A stretch of 64,000 nt of DNA from Acinetobacter sp. Marseille-Q1618 (GCF_902809855.1 NZ_CADDWJ010000002.1:1178001-1242000), one strand, 5' to 3'. Positions 42,390 to 52,734 are shown, numbered from the stretch's first letter. Translations and numbers: made by a program. Notes: generated by a model not told the origin, from the sequence alone.

Positions 42390-42875
42390 TTAATCTTCTT
42401 TAACAAGATAAGGATTTTCAAAGCCAAGTTTTTTCAAAATTTCAATTTCTAAGGCTTCCATTTCTTCAGCATCTTCATCTGAAGTTTCATGGTCATAGCC
42501 CATCAAATGTAATGTACCATGTACAAGCATATGGGTGAAATGTTCAATCGGTGTTTTTTGTTGCTCGAGCGCTTCTTGCAAAACGACTGGAATACAAATC
42601 ACCAAGTCACCAATTGGAAATGTATCTAAAACTTGTGCCATTTCATCAGGTAAATCACTCGGGAAAGACAGTACATTGGTTGGTTTGTCTTTACCTCGAT
42701 ATTGTAAATTTAACTTATGACTTTCATCAACATCCACACACGCAATGCCAATTTCACAATCACTCTGTGTGTCGATATGGCGTAGTGAAGCTTCCACTAC
42801 TTTTTTGAGATAAGCACGTTTGAGCACCAATTCAGGTGCTTCAAACGCTTGTTGTAAGCTTAGACTAAGTTTCAA
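42390..42875 (-). CDS. ybeY: Endoribonuclease YbeY
   Basis: A 161-residue metal-dependent RNase needed for 16S rRNA 3'-end maturation and 70S quality control. The zinc motif is [12 protein letters not shown] (three His), with [14 protein letters not shown] upstream, both diagnostic. It is the last gene of miaB-phoH-ybeY, the conserved order; 27 nt separate it from the phoH-like gene. Confidence 0.96.
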   Translation of the reverse strand: MKLSLSLQQAFEAPELVLKRAYLKKVVEASLRHIDTQSDCEIGIACVDVDESHKLNLQYRGKDKPTNVLSFPSDLPDEMAQVLDTFPIGDLVICIPVVLQEALEQQKTPIEHFTHMLVHGTLHLMGYDHETSDEDAEEMEALEIEILKKLGFENPYLVKED

Positions 42876-42902
42876 AATAGATCCTTAACAATGGAAAATC
42901 GC

Positions 42903-43979
42903 TTAGTCCTGTGCATCGGCTTTGGCATCATTGTCTGCGATCAACGCTTGTTGCAGCGCTTTGCGCTCAGCACGTGCAGCAGCACTTAAGCGTTGTTGTT
43001 CACCTTCCCATCCCTCATAAGCTTCGACAATCTTTTGAACCAACTGATGTCGAACCACATCACGAGAATGGAAGCGAGTGATATGAATTTCTTTAACATT
43101 TTCTAGTACACGCAAAGCATGTGCAAGACCCGATTGTTGCCCACGTGGTAAGTCAACTTGAGTAATGTCCCCAGTAATCACTGCACGTGAACCAAAACCC
43201 AAACGTGTTAGGAACATTTTCATTTGTTCTGGTGTCGTGTTCTGTGCTTCATCCAAAATCACGAAAGAATGATTCAGCGTACGACCACGCATATAGGCGA
43301 GTGGGGCAACCTCAATCACTTGTCGCTCAATCAGTTTTGCCACTTTTTCAAAGCCCAGCATTTCATACAAAGCATCGTAAAGTGGACGTAAATAAGGGTC
43401 GATTTTTTGGGTTAAATCGCCCGGTAAAAAGCCAAGTTTTTCACCTGCTTCCACCGCTGGACGTACTAATAAAATACGTTGAATTTCATTACGTTCTAAC
43501 ATGTCTACCGCAGCAGCCACTGCTAGATAGGTTTTACCTGTCCCTGCGGGGCCGATACCGAAAGAAATATCACTTTGTAATATACGCTGAACATAGCGTT
43601 TTTGGTTCGCACCACGTGGATTGATGCGGCCTTTACGGGTTTGTAACCAAACTTCATCTAAACCCGTATGTTCATTATCTGACAAATTTTCTTGTAATTC
43701 TCGGTCAGTTTGACTGCCCTGAATCATAATATGTAAGGTATCTGCGCTGATTTGATGGGAAACTTCGGCTTCTTCATATAAGCGTTGCAACAAAGTTTCC
43801 GCTCGTTCTACAGCATCAATTTCCCCATCGACAAAAAATGCATCGCCACGATGGGAAATTTTGACATCTAAACGTTGTTCAATTTGTTTCATATGGCCGT
43901 TGTATGCACCGAGCATACTTTTTAAACGCTCCATAGAAATGCCAGGAAAAGCCACGGTACGTCGAATTTCGGCAGTCAA
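42903..43979 (-). CDS. ybeZ: PhoH-family ATPase (YbeZ)
   Basis: A 358-residue cytosolic PhoH-like ATPase. Walker A is GIGPAGTGKTYLAVAAA; Walker B is SFVILDEAQNTTPEQMKMFLTRLGFGSRAVITGD; R-finger-like QQSGLAHAL follows. N-terminal ~100 residues include a KH-like RNA-binding region (GAYNGHMKQIEQRL). In E. coli it interacts with YbeY and ribosomal proteins, which fits the direct gene linkage here. It lies between miaB and ybeY. Confidence 0.95.
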   Translation of the reverse strand: MTAEIRRTVAFPGISMERLKSMLGAYNGHMKQIEQRLDVKISHRGDAFFVDGEIDAVERAETLLQRLYEEAEVSHQISADTLHIMIQGSQTDRELQENLSDNEHTGLDEVWLQTRKGRINPRGANQKRYVQRILQSDISFGIGPAGTGKTYLAVAAAVDMLERNEIQRILLVRPAVEAGEKLGFLPGDLTQKIDPYLRPLYDALYEMLGFEKVAKLIERQVIEVAPLAYMRGRTLNHSFVILDEAQNTTPEQMKMFLTRLGFGSRAVITGDITQVDLPRGQQSGLAHALRVLENVKEIHITRFHSRDVVRHQLVQKIVEAYEGWEGEQQRLSAAARAERKALQQALIADNDAKADAQD

Positions 43980-44018
43980 GAGAGATCCTTTTAAGTTGTC
44001 TTGATGGATAGCTCTACA

Positions 44019-45473
44019 TTACGACACGTCAGGCTCAAGATTCAAGAGTTCACCGTAAACTAAATTTAGGGTTTTAATCTCGGTAATCTCAATCTCCGCA
44101 AAGCGTCCGACCCAAGCAGCATCTCCTACAAATGTTACTAAACGTGTATTGTCTGCTGTGCCGACTAAAATATTCGGGTCTTTGTCAGAAACATTCTCAA
44201 CCAACACACGTTGTACCGTACCTAACATAGCATCTGTTTTTTCAATACTGGACTGTTTAATCCATTGCTGTACTTTGGCTAAGCGTTGTTTTTTGACCGA
44301 TTCAGGGGTGTCATCTGCGAGTTCAGAGGCTGGTGTTCCCGGACGTTTTGAATAGATAAAACTATAAGAGTGATCAAAGTCTAAATCTTGGATAAATTGA
44401 TAGGTTTCTTCAAAGTGCGCATCCGTTTCACCAGGGAAACCGATAATAAAATCTGAAGACAAATGCATGTCTGGGCGGACTTTACGCAATTTGGCAATTT
44501 TGTCGATATAGACATCAATAGTGTGATTACGTTTCATTGCTTGCAACACATCATTTGAACCGCTTTGTACAGGTAGATGTAAATGCGACACCATTTGCGG
44601 TAAGTCACGATAGCATTGAATCAAATCATCATTAAATTCAAGAGGGTGAGACGTGGTATAACGCAAACGCCCAATCCCCGGAATTTCAGCAACTAAGCGC
44701 AGTAAATCGGCAAAAGTACAGATTTCACCTTCAAAAGTTTCACCACGATAGCCATTTACGTTTTGACCAAGTAATGAGATTTCACGGACACCTTTTTCAG
44801 CCAAGCCTGCGATTTCAGCCAAGACATCATCCAATGGGCGAGAAACTTCTTCACCACGTGTATATGGCACCACACAGAATGAGCAGTATTTTGAACAACC
44901 TTCCATGATTGAAACAAAGGCTTTATAACCTTCAACACGCGGTTCAGGTAAAAAGTCGAATTTTTCAATATCGGGGAATGAAATATCCACCAATTTAATT
45001 TTTTCTTTTTTCGGTTTTTCAACTTGGTCATGGTGTTGATCAAGCATTTGCGGCAAACGGTGTAAAGTTTGTGGGCCAAACACCATATCAACATAAGGCG
45101 CACGTTTTTGGATGTTATCACCTTCTTGCGAAGCTACACATCCACCGACACCAATGACTAAGTCAGGGTTTTGTTCTTTCAGCTTGCGCCAGCGACCCAG
45201 TTCAGAAAACACTTTTTCTTGTGCTTTTTCCCGAATCGAACAGGTATTCATCAGCAGAATATCTGCATCTTTAGGGTCATTGGTAAGCACATAACCGTGT
45301 GAGTCGCCTAAAAGATCTGCCATACGATGACTGTCATACTCATTCATCTGACACCCTTGCGTTTCGATATACAGTTTTTTTACTGATCCGTCGGCAGGAG
45401 TGTGCTGTGGCTGGGTAACAGTGTTTTCTGAAGCAGCTTTGGCACCATTTGGAATGAAGGTTTGAACCGTCAT
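44019..45473 (-). CDS. miaB: tRNA-2-methylthio-N6-dimethylallyladenosine synthase MiaB
   Basis: Radical-SAM methylthiotransferase that modifies A37 of tRNAs reading UNN codons. From the ATG at 45473 it has 484 residues. The N-terminal cluster Cys are in [29 protein letters not shown] and [11 protein letters not shown]; the radical-SAM motif is [17 protein letters not shown]; a TRAM domain ends the protein. An upstream extension starts only at TTG and is disfavoured. The first ~35 residues before LYIETQGC are an extra, low-complexity leader. Promoter-proximal gene of the ybeZ-ybeY operon. Confidence 0.95.
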   Translation of the reverse strand: MTVQTFIPNGAKAASENTVTQPQHTPADGSVKKLYIETQGCQMNEYDSHRMADLLGDSHGYVLTNDPKDADILLMNTCSIREKAQEKVFSELGRWRKLKEQNPDLVIGVGGCVASQEGDNIQKRAPYVDMVFGPQTLHRLPQMLDQHHDQVEKPKKEKIKLVDISFPDIEKFDFLPEPRVEGYKAFVSIMEGCSKYCSFCVVPYTRGEEVSRPLDDVLAEIAGLAEKGVREISLLGQNVNGYRGETFEGEICTFADLLRLVAEIPGIGRLRYTTSHPLEFNDDLIQCYRDLPQMVSHLHLPVQSGSNDVLQAMKRNHTIDVYIDKIAKLRKVRPDMHLSSDFIIGFPGETDAHFEETYQFIQDLDFDHSYSFIYSKRPGTPASELADDTPESVKKQRLAKVQQWIKQSSIEKTDAMLGTVQRVLVENVSDKDPNILVGTADNTRLVTFVGDAAWVGRFAEIEITEIKTLNLVYGELLNLEPDVS

Positions 45474-45741
45474 GGAGGCGTTTATCCTATATAAAACCAA
45501 AAATTAAGTTGAGTGAAGTTTCTTCAACCCAAGAAAAGCAGCGTATTTTACAGTATTTACATACAAAGCCATAATAAAAATCTATACAGTATGTGCAATA
45601 GATAAAATATGGAGAAAAACACATAAAAAATGTAGGAAATTAATAACGTTGAATCATGAGGTTACATAACAGAACAGTAGAAAGGCATGAGAATAATTAA
45701 ACTACGCATTATATTCGTGCGATGTTGAAAAAAGGCTAACC

Positions 45742-47730
45742 ATGCAAGATGACATTTCCTTGGTGAGAGAAAACGTGTTAAATCAAAAATCAATCAAAAA
45801 AAATAAAATAACGTCGTGTGTTTTAGGTTTAATGGCATGTGCGGGTTTACAAGTTACGCAAGCAGTAGAAGAACAATTTAATGATGCTTTACGTAATGCC
45901 AATAATCCAGCGCTATTAGAACAATATAAATATTCAATGCAAAATGATGCCTTGGGGTATTATCCAGAATATTTTTCTTTAAATTCAAACTTGGCATTTC
46001 AGCCACCTGCCAATATTGTTAGTTTTGCACAGCGCTATCCGCAGTCTGCAATGGCAGAAAAACTTGCAGCAGATTATGTTGAAGAAAAAGTCAAACAAGC
46101 TGATTTTGCTAATGCGCAACCTGTGTTGGCCTATGTGAGTAACCCAGACCAAGCAGAAAGTTGTGCGATGGCACAGGTGCGTGCAAGAACTGGCGATTCT
46201 TTGGTTTTTGCAGAATTTAAAGATGTTTGGTTAGCCACCAATACGCAACCTGAATCATGTAATGGTTTAGGGCGTTTAATGTTATCTAGCCCATTGATGA
46301 CGACAGAAGATCGTCAACAACGTTTATATGCACAGTTGAGAGCTGGACAGTCAGGTTTAGCCATTGCAACGGCACAAAGCATTGGCGTGAACTTGTCCTT
46401 GGCACAACTCAATCAGATTCAGGCCAATCCACTGAATTATCTATGGACTGCGCCGAAAGCCAATGTGCAAGATTATGCTTATTTGGTATTTGCGCTTGGT
46501 CGTGCTGCTGACACGGATTTGACTTCTGCTTTGCAGAGTACACCACGTCTTGCACAAGGCTTACCTGCCAATGTGCAAAAATATTTATACCGTACTGTGG
46601 GTTATATCGGTGGAACCACAGTGATGAAAAATAATTTTAATCGTCAAGTTTTAGAAAGTTTAGATGCCAGTTATGGTGTGCCATTTAGCGCTGAAGAAGC
46701 TGAAATTTATGCACGACAAGCGATTCGTTTTGGTGCGTGGGAAAGTGTAATTCGTGCAGTTGACAGCATGAGTGTGACGCAAAAACAAGAAGACCGTTGG
46801 CAATATTGGTTAGCACGTGCTTCAGAGCAACGTAATGACCGCCAGTCGAAAAAAACGGCTGAAGAGATTTTTAAGCGTTTGGCAATGTCAGGTGATGATT
46901 ATCACAACTTATTAGCCAAAGATCATATCGGACAAAAATACAATGATGGGCTCAGCCAAGAACAACCTTCTTCAAACGATATGCAACGTTTAAATCAAGA
47001 TATTCATTTCCGTCGTGCCTTTGCTTTAAAAAATATCAATGCCAACGCAACATATACCAATCGTGAATGGAATTGGGCAGTTCGCCAAGCTTATTTAAAA
47101 CAAGACGATGGTTTATTGCTGGCTGCAGCACAAAGAGCAACCAATATGGGGTGGTATGATCGTGCTATTTATGCTGCAGACCGTACCAAGAATAAACACA
47201 ATTATACTTATCGTTATGCAACACCGCACCAAGCTTTGGTCGTGAGTCATAGTCGAAATGCAGGGATTGATCCTGCTTGGGCATATGGTTTAATGCGCCA
47301 AGAAAGTCGTTTTGTCACGGCAGCACGCTCACATGTTGGGGCTGGTGGTTTAATGCAAATTATGCCAGGGACAGCTAAACAAGTCGCAAGACAAATGGGT
47401 GAAACGTATAATCCCGCTGCACTGAGTGATCCAAATACCAATATTCGCTATGGCACTTATTATTTATCTATGATTCAACGGCAGCTCAGTAATAATCCAG
47501 TTTTAGCGACAGCAGGTTATAATGCGGGCCCAAATCGTGCGAAGCGCTGGCAGCCAGATGATCGTCCTTTGTCTGCTGACCAATATACAGAAGCGATTCC
47601 ACTGAATGAAACACGTGATTATGTGAAAAATGTGATGACCAATGCAGTACATTACGGCAGGTTGTTGGGACAAGGCGCACAAGTTATTGAAAGCCGTATG
47701 CCTGTTGTGCCAACACGTTCTTTTGAATAG
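45742..47730 (+). CDS. slt: Soluble lytic murein transglycosylase (Slt-type)
   Basis: A 662-residue periplasmic GH23 enzyme that cleaves glycan strands to give 1,6-anhydro ends. The N-terminal ~450 residues are alpha-helical superhelix (U/L domains), the C-terminal lysozyme-like domain has GLMRQESRFVTAARSHVGAGGLMQIMPGTAKQVARQMG with the catalytic Glu, and NTNIRYGTYYL and TAGYNAGPNRAKRW. A hydrophobic export segment lies at about 27-43 behind a long charged leader, so the true start may be a little later. A degenerate RNase T2-like gene follows within 50 bases. Confidence 0.93.
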   Translation: MQDDISLVRENVLNQKSIKKNKITSCVLGLMACAGLQVTQAVEEQFNDALRNANNPALLEQYKYSMQNDALGYYPEYFSLNSNLAFQPPANIVSFAQRYPQSAMAEKLAADYVEEKVKQADFANAQPVLAYVSNPDQAESCAMAQVRARTGDSLVFAEFKDVWLATNTQPESCNGLGRLMLSSPLMTTEDRQQRLYAQLRAGQSGLAIATAQSIGVNLSLAQLNQIQANPLNYLWTAPKANVQDYAYLVFALGRAADTDLTSALQSTPRLAQGLPANVQKYLYRTVGYIGGTTVMKNNFNRQVLESLDASYGVPFSAEEAEIYARQAIRFGAWESVIRAVDSMSVTQKQEDRWQYWLARASEQRNDRQSKKTAEEIFKRLAMSGDDYHNLLAKDHIGQKYNDGLSQEQPSSNDMQRLNQDIHFRRAFALKNINANATYTNREWNWAVRQAYLKQDDGLLLAAAQRATNMGWYDRAIYAADRTKNKHNYTYRYATPHQALVVSHSRNAGIDPAWAYGLMRQESRFVTAARSHVGAGGLMQIMPGTAKQVARQMGETYNPAALSDPNTNIRYGTYYLSMIQRQLSNNPVLATAGYNAGPNRAKRWQPDDRPLSADQYTEAIPLNETRDYVKNVMTNAVHYGRLLGQGAQVIESRMPVVPTRSFE

Positions 47731-47775
47731 TAGATTGAGTTGCTGTTGAAATAAACTTTTGTGTGTATCGAAACA

Positions 47776-48438
47776 ATGAAAAACGCTGTATTAAGTTCTT
47801 TGAATAAACCATCTGGAGTGTGGATTGCTATCTGCATCGGATTTCTTTTATTTTCAGTTCGTGTCCATGCAGCGCCAGCTCGACCACAAGGTTATGTCAT
47901 GCAAATACAACTCACACCTGCTGTGTGTGCATTAGACAATTCGAAGCAAAAACAACGCAAATGCTTAGAAGGCTATTCATTGACGATCTCTGGATTATTG
48001 CCAGAAACTATGCAAAAGGATTGTGAAACCTCTTCATCCGCTGCACTCAGTCCATTGCAGTCTAAAGTTGTCGCGCGTGTTATGCCTGATCCAAACGCAC
48101 GTACACAACTTTGGCAAAGTGTTGGCGGCTGTGTTCCTATGAATGCAAGTCAATATTTTAGAACCATGATTAATTTAGCTGAAAAATTAAAAATTCCGGC
48201 TGATTTAACTAGTTCAGAAAGTAAAACTGTATATCATAGTCAATTAAAATCACAATTTATTAAACTCAATCCAAGCTTACCTGCCAATGGTATTAGCTTT
48301 AGTTGTCAGGCTGCAAAATCGAATAGCATTTTGACTGAAATTCAGGTGTGCTACAAAGTGAATGGACAATACAAACAATGCTCAAATCATATAGTTTCAA
48401 ATTGTCCGACAAGCTTTTCGATAAAAGGCGCGTATTAA
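47776..48438 (+). CDS. RNase T2-like secreted protein lacking catalytic residues
   Basis: A 220-residue exported protein (signal/anchor about 15-32, cleavage near VHAAP). The fold marks of RNase T2 are present: the first strand YVMQIQLTPAVC (40-51), a CAS-I-like GYSLTISGLLP (66-76) and a CAS-II-like block Q111-L-W-Q-S-V-G-G-C119 followed by YFRTMINLAEKL. However the CAS-I His is Ser72 and its Trp is Leu75; the CAS-II HEWxKHG pattern reads QLWQSVG, so both further His plus Glu and Lys are missing. It is thus expected to be inactive as an RNase; the Cys are kept. It follows slt by about 45 bases. ATG 47776 is chosen; a GTG at 47761 is possible. Confidence 0.68.
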   Translation: MKNAVLSSLNKPSGVWIAICIGFLLFSVRVHAAPARPQGYVMQIQLTPAVCALDNSKQKQRKCLEGYSLTISGLLPETMQKDCETSSSAALSPLQSKVVARVMPDPNARTQLWQSVGGCVPMNASQYFRTMINLAEKLKIPADLTSSESKTVYHSQLKSQFIKLNPSLPANGISFSCQAAKSNSILTEIQVCYKVNGQYKQCSNHIVSNCPTSFSIKGAY

Positions 48439-48607
48439 GGTTTTGATACATCTTATTTATTTTTCCTATAATACTTTTGTTGAAATACATTCTCTTTTGC
48501 ATGCATCCGCAACTTTATTGGAGTAGAATGTTTGCCGTTTATGATAATTCGATGAAATGGAAGTTCTCCATTAATCACATTAACGATCCTCACTTGGAGA
48601 TAATTAC

Positions 48608-49594
48608 ATGAAGCAACCTGTTCGCGTTGCCGTTACTGGCGCAGCTGGTCAAATTGGTTACAGCTTATTATTCCGTATCGCTAGCGGTGAAATGCTTGGT
48701 AAAGATCAACCCGTAATTTTGCAATTGTTAGAAGTTCCATTTGAGAAAGCTCAAGCTGCGCTTAAAGGCGTAATGATGGAATTAGACGACTGTGCTTTCC
48801 CATTATTGGCAGGCATGATCGGTACTGATGATCCTAAAGTTGCATTTAAAGATGCTGACTATGCATTATTAGTTGGTTCACGTCCACGTGGTCCAGGTAT
48901 GGAACGTGCTGACTTATTAAAAGTAAACGGTGAAATCTTCATCGGTCAAGGTCAAGCATTAAACGAAGTTGCAAGCCGTGACGTTAAAGTATTAGTTGTG
49001 GGTAACCCTGCAAACACGAATGCTTATATCGCTATGAAATCTGCTCCAGATCTTCCAGCGAAAAACTTCACAGCAATGTTACGTCTTGACCACAACCGTG
49101 CGTTAACTCAACTTGCTCAAAAAGCAGGTGTTGCAGTTTCTGACATCGAGCACATGACTGTTTGGGGTAACCACTCTCCAACAATGTATGCTGACTACCG
49201 TTTTGCAACTGTAAACGGCGAAAGCTTAAAAGACAAAATCAACGATGCTGAATGGAATAAAGATGTATTCCTTCCAACAGTAGGTAAACGTGGTGCTGCA
49301 ATCATCGAGGCACGTGGTTTGTCTTCTGCTGCATCTGCTGCAAATGCTGCAATCGACCATATGCGTGACTGGGCGCTTGGTACAAACGGCAAATGGGTAA
49401 CGATGGGTATTCCTTCTGACGGTTCTTATGGTATTCCTGAAGGCGTAATGTTTGGTTTCCCTGTAACAACTGAAAACGGTGAATACAAAATCGTTCAAGG
49501 TTTAGAAATCGACGAATTCAGCCGTGAGCGTATCAACCATACGTTGAACGAGCTTGAAGAAGAACGTGCAGCAGTTGCTGACATGGTTAAATAA
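48608..49594 (+). CDS. mdh: Malate dehydrogenase
   Basis: A 328-residue NAD-dependent TCA-cycle enzyme. NAD motif [19 protein letters not shown], the cofactor/substrate loop [41 protein letters not shown] and the catalytic His in [15 protein letters not shown] are visible. It belongs to the cytosolic-type MDH group common in Acinetobacter and Pseudomonas-related bacteria. A GGAGA sits about 8 nt before the ATG. Monocistronic with a strong terminator. Confidence 0.97.
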   Translation: MKQPVRVAVTGAAGQIGYSLLFRIASGEMLGKDQPVILQLLEVPFEKAQAALKGVMMELDDCAFPLLAGMIGTDDPKVAFKDADYALLVGSRPRGPGMERADLLKVNGEIFIGQGQALNEVASRDVKVLVVGNPANTNAYIAMKSAPDLPAKNFTAMLRLDHNRALTQLAQKAGVAVSDIEHMTVWGNHSPTMYADYRFATVNGESLKDKINDAEWNKDVFLPTVGKRGAAIIEARGLSSAASAANAAIDHMRDWALGTNGKWVTMGIPSDGSYGIPEGVMFGFPVTTENGEYKIVQGLEIDEFSRERINHTLNELEEERAAVADMVK

Positions 49595-49617
49595 TTTAGT
49601 CTTTTAGATTAAGTTAG

Positions 49618-49649
49618 AAGAAGCACTCCCTAAAGGAGTGCTTCTTTAT
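49618..49649 (+). terminator. Terminator after mdh
   Basis: AAGAAGCACTCC (49618-49629) pairs with GGAGTGCTTCTT (49635-49646) around a 5-base loop, followed by T residues. Confidence 0.92.
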
Positions 49650-49781
49650 TCACGACGGCATAAAAACTGATTAACAAACAATAACAAGAATAGCGCAATA
49701 TCGAGCTGAAAATATTCTAAAAAAAAGTTAGTTTTAATTTATCAATCAATATCTTGAAAATAAGCACATGAGGAGAAGAAA

Positions 49782-50030
49782 ATGTTTGATGAACAACCGA
49801 CATTAGAATTATTGTTTGAACAATTGGGTTTAGATGCCGATCAGGCATCAATGGATCAATTTATTGAATCACACCAGTTGCCAGAAGGTGTGATGATGCA
49901 TCAAGCGGATTTTTGGAGTGATGCACAGCGTCAGTTTTTAAGTAGTCATTGGCAAAAAGATGATGAATGGGCAATCGTGGTGGATACACTTAATGAATTA
50001 TTGAGCCAAGACCTACAGAAAAATAAATAA
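49782..50030 (+). CDS. DUF2789-family protein (first of two)
   Basis: An 82-residue acidic, alpha-helical protein of the DUF2789 family: PTLELLFEQLGLDADQASMDQFIESHQLP, then HQADFWSDAQRQFLSSHWQKDDEWAIVVDTLNELL. The family is of unknown function and is common in Acinetobacter and Pseudomonas. GAGGAGAAG gives a strong ribosome site. A paralogue follows 174 bases downstream, with a terminator between, so they are separate transcripts. Confidence 0.85.
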   Translation: MFDEQPTLELLFEQLGLDADQASMDQFIESHQLPEGVMMHQADFWSDAQRQFLSSHWQKDDEWAIVVDTLNELLSQDLQKNK

Positions 50031-50080
50031 AATTTCCTAAGCTCATTTGTAGGATAAAAAACATCACAAATTGAAACAAC

Positions 50081-50108
50081 AAAAAATAGCCGAAAGGCTA
50101 TTTTTTTT
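50081..50108 (+). terminator. Terminator between the two DUF2789 genes
   Basis: AAAAAATAGCC-GAAA-GGCTATTTTTT is a perfect stem with a stable GNRA loop and T run. Confidence 0.9.
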
Positions 50109-50203
50109 GACTAAATTCTTATAAGTTAGTCGTATAACAAAATACAATTTTATTGATAAGTGTATAAGCGATAAATCTATAACCGAGGGAGGGCGGGAAG
50201 CTC

Positions 50204-50455
50204 ATGAACAATAAACCATCTTTAGCGTTATTATTTTCTCAGCTCGGTTTGGCAAATAGTCCAGCTGCAATTGAGCTGTATGTTCGAACACATCAATTGT
50301 CAGCAAACCAAAATTTACATGACGCACCATTTTGGAATAAATCACAACGCGATTTTTTGATTAGCCATTTGGTGCAAGATGATGATTGGGCGATGTGGAT
50401 TGATGAACTTAATCAGCAATTACATATGGATGCCTATAAGTTGCAAACCGCTTAA
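50204..50455 (+). CDS. DUF2789-family protein (second of two)
   Basis: An 83-residue paralogue of the preceding protein: PSLALLFSQLGLANSPAAIELYVRTHQLS, then HDAPFWNKSQRDFLISHLVQDDDWAMWIDELNQQL. Identity by eye is about 40 percent, so the duplication is old. GGGAGGGCGGG before the ATG is an unusually purine-rich ribosome site. It has its own terminator. Confidence 0.85.
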   Translation: MNNKPSLALLFSQLGLANSPAAIELYVRTHQLSANQNLHDAPFWNKSQRDFLISHLVQDDDWAMWIDELNQQLHMDAYKLQTA

Positions 50456-50481
50456 GCAGTATTTACTCTTAAAACTTAAAC

Positions 50482-50511
50482 AAAAAAGATGGTGTTTGTA
50501 CCATCTTTTTT
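50482..50511 (+). terminator. Terminator after the second DUF2789 gene
   Basis: AAAAAAGATGGT (50482-50493) pairs with ACCATCTTTTTT around a 6-base loop. Confidence 0.88.
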
Positions 50512-50529
50512 ATATTTAAAATTCAAAGC

Positions 50530-51057
50530 TTAATGTAATTTGTGTTGAATTAAATCATTAAACCAAGTTTGTTGACGTGCTTGTGTAAATGCAGGATGTT
50601 CTTGTAATAATCCCACATCACATTCCAACGTTTTTATATATTTACTTAGCCAATGACGCGTCAAAGCCAACTCATCTTTCACAGCCGAGGCATAAGCAAG
50701 GAAGAAATAAATTTCACTATGTTCATGCGGTGTTAATGGCTTTAAGATTTGTTGTGTGATCAGTGCGAAACGATTTTCTTGAGTAATTTCAAAATACAAC
50801 ATATAAGCTTTTGCTAAATGCAAAGATAATTTGAGATATAAACTCATCGGCATTTCTTCATATTCCACACGTGCACTTTCAAGTAACACAATTGCTTCTT
50901 GTAGAAAATGAATTTGTTCTTGGCGTACACGGCTGAGTACGACTAACTGCAAGCGCAAGTCAGCGCGTTCCAAAGCGAGTTCAGGCGTATTTTCTTGCAA
51001 ATACAATTGGTCTGTTTCACCAATACGTGCAACGATTTGTTTTGTATTTTCAAACAT
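50530..51057 (-). CDS. Conserved helical protein of unknown function
   Basis: A 175-residue soluble, all-helical protein without signal peptide. The middle (ERADLRLQLVVLSRVRQEQIHFLQEAIVLL, LYLKLSLHLAKAYMLYF) suggests TPR-like helical pairs. No family was recognised. It lies 102 bases downstream of the oxygenase gene on the same strand, so cotranscription is possible. Confidence 0.68.
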   Translation of the reverse strand: MFENTKQIVARIGETDQLYLQENTPELALERADLRLQLVVLSRVRQEQIHFLQEAIVLLESARVEYEEMPMSLYLKLSLHLAKAYMLYFEITQENRFALITQQILKPLTPHEHSEIYFFLAYASAVKDELALTRHWLSKYIKTLECDVGLLQEHPAFTQARQQTWFNDLIQHKLH

Positions 51058-51159
51058 GTGCCTTCATCCTCATTTTCAATGTTGCTATATATGAGGATGA
51101 ATATCAGAATTTAAAGATCTGGATTTAATGTAAAAAATAATAAAAAGAAATGAAATAAC

Positions 51160-51762
51160 TTATAACAGTTGTTGATCCGTTCTTAACCATGCGGTAATGG
51201 ATAAACGTTGATGTTTAGCTTCAATCACCTCATGTAAAAGATCACTTTGGAACATGGCGATACGGTTGGGTTTAGGTTGAATGTAATGCCATTGGTTATT
51301 TTTATCTTGTAAATGAAGTTGTCCGCCCCAGTTTTCTTGCCACTGTTCATGAAGATAATAAACAGCGGAAATCATTCTGCCATTTTTACCTTGTGGATTA
51401 TCACGATGTAGCGCATAAAACTCACCTGCATGATAGCAAGCAAAATGTGCCTCAATATCATTAATCCCTAAATAAAAAGCACGGTTTAGCGTGTTGGAAA
51501 GTTGTTTTAATGTTTCAATATGGTGTTGGGCAATGTTTAAATTGTCATTGATCCATAAAATATGATCACTACGAATATTACTGACCACACCATTTTGAAT
51601 GCCAGCTTCACGAAACTCATTCAAGTGTGAAGAGCATTCATTTACAAGCGCTTGTATATAGTCTGTGGGATAAACATCGTCAATAATGGCGAAACCCTGT
51701 TGATCTAAATCATCTAAGATTTGATCAACATTCCAAGACTTTGGGAGAAAGATCACTTCCAT
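51160..51762 (-). CDS. 2-oxoglutarate/Fe(II)-dependent oxygenase (prolyl-4-hydroxylase-like)
   Basis: A 200-residue 2OG-Fe(II) dioxygenase-fold protein. The metal triad is H119-x-D121 (ALHRDNP) with H177 (DLLHEV); Arg186 (QRLSITAWLR) is placed to bind 2-oxoglutarate. The core SAVYYLHEQWQENWGGQLHL is typical of the P4Hc family. Substrate is unknown; proteins of this type hydroxylate Pro or Arg of translation factors or act in nucleic-acid repair. The frame begins at an ATG. It is divergent from rlmJ. Confidence 0.85.
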   Translation of the reverse strand: MEVIFLPKSWNVDQILDDLDQQGFAIIDDVYPTDYIQALVNECSSHLNEFREAGIQNGVVSNIRSDHILWINDNLNIAQHHIETLKQLSNTLNRAFYLGINDIEAHFACYHAGEFYALHRDNPQGKNGRMISAVYYLHEQWQENWGGQLHLQDKNNQWHYIQPKPNRIAMFQSDLLHEVIEAKHQRLSITAWLRTDQQLL

Positions 51763-51876
51763 AAATTTCCAAAAAAGAATTAAAAAATAAGAGGATTATT
51801 TTAGAACAAGAACGGAGCAGTGAAGAAATATTTTTTCGTGCTAAAATAGCTGTTGAACTTAGGAATGAATCGAAAC

Positions 51877-52734
51877 ATGAATTACCGTCACCATTTCCAT
51901 GCAGGCAACTTTGCTGATGTCATGAAACATGTGTTATTGCTGCAAATTTTGACACGTCTAAATGCCAAAGATAAACCATATCGTTATATTGATACACATG
52001 GTGGTGCAGGTAAATACGATTTATCTTCTGCGCCCGCACAAAAATCTGGTGAATATCTAGATGGCATTCATCGTTTAGTAAAACTGGATGATTCCATTAA
52101 ACGTAACGCACCTGAAGGTGTAAAGCAATATCTTAAAATTGTAGAAGATATGCGTGCAGCTTCAGGCAAAGGTGCTTATCCAGGTTCACCGTGGTTTGCG
52201 CTTGAAGCGATACGTGAAATGGATAAAGCGACGATTTTTGAAATGCAACGCGATGTATTTCAACAGCTTTATTTTAATATTCGTGACAAACGTGCAGGTT
52301 TGCATGAACGTGATGCGTATGAAGGGTTGCTCGGTGTGATTCCACCTAAGGAAAAACGTGGTTTGGTGATGATCGACCCACCTTATGAGCTAGAACGTAA
52401 AGATTTTCCTCAGTTGGTTGAACTTCTAGTTGCAGCTTATAAAAAATGGCCTACAGGCGTTTTTGCGGTTTGGTATCCGATTAAAGATCGTGCCATGATT
52501 GAGCGTTTTGAAAAGAAAATGATCAAAACAGGTATTCGTCGTCAATTGGTTTGTGAAGTATGTGTGTGGCCAGATGACACTCCTGTGGGACTAAATGGCT
52601 GTGGGTTTTTGGTCATTAACCCACCTTGGAAATTCTCTGAGGATGCGGACGAAGCGTTACAATGGTTATTCCCTCATTTACGTATGAGTGAAAATGGTGG
52701 ACATGCTGCGGTACGCTGGTTGGTTGGCGAATAA
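51877..52734 (+). CDS. rlmJ: 23S rRNA (adenine-2030-N6)-methyltransferase
   Basis: A 285-residue SAM-dependent methyltransferase that modifies A2030 of 23S rRNA. The start MNYRHHFHAGNFADVMKHVLLLQIL is diagnostic, DTHGGAGKYDL is the SAM loop, and the catalytic motif is MIDPPYEL. In-frame starts upstream (51853, 51865) add residues absent from the family, so 51877 is used with AGGA about 12 nt before. It precedes pssA by 42 bases. Confidence 0.95.
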   Translation: MNYRHHFHAGNFADVMKHVLLLQILTRLNAKDKPYRYIDTHGGAGKYDLSSAPAQKSGEYLDGIHRLVKLDDSIKRNAPEGVKQYLKIVEDMRAASGKGAYPGSPWFALEAIREMDKATIFEMQRDVFQQLYFNIRDKRAGLHERDAYEGLLGVIPPKEKRGLVMIDPPYELERKDFPQLVELLVAAYKKWPTGVFAVWYPIKDRAMIERFEKKMIKTGIRRQLVCEVCVWPDDTPVGLNGCGFLVINPPWKFSEDADEALQWLFPHLRMSENGGHAAVRWLVGE

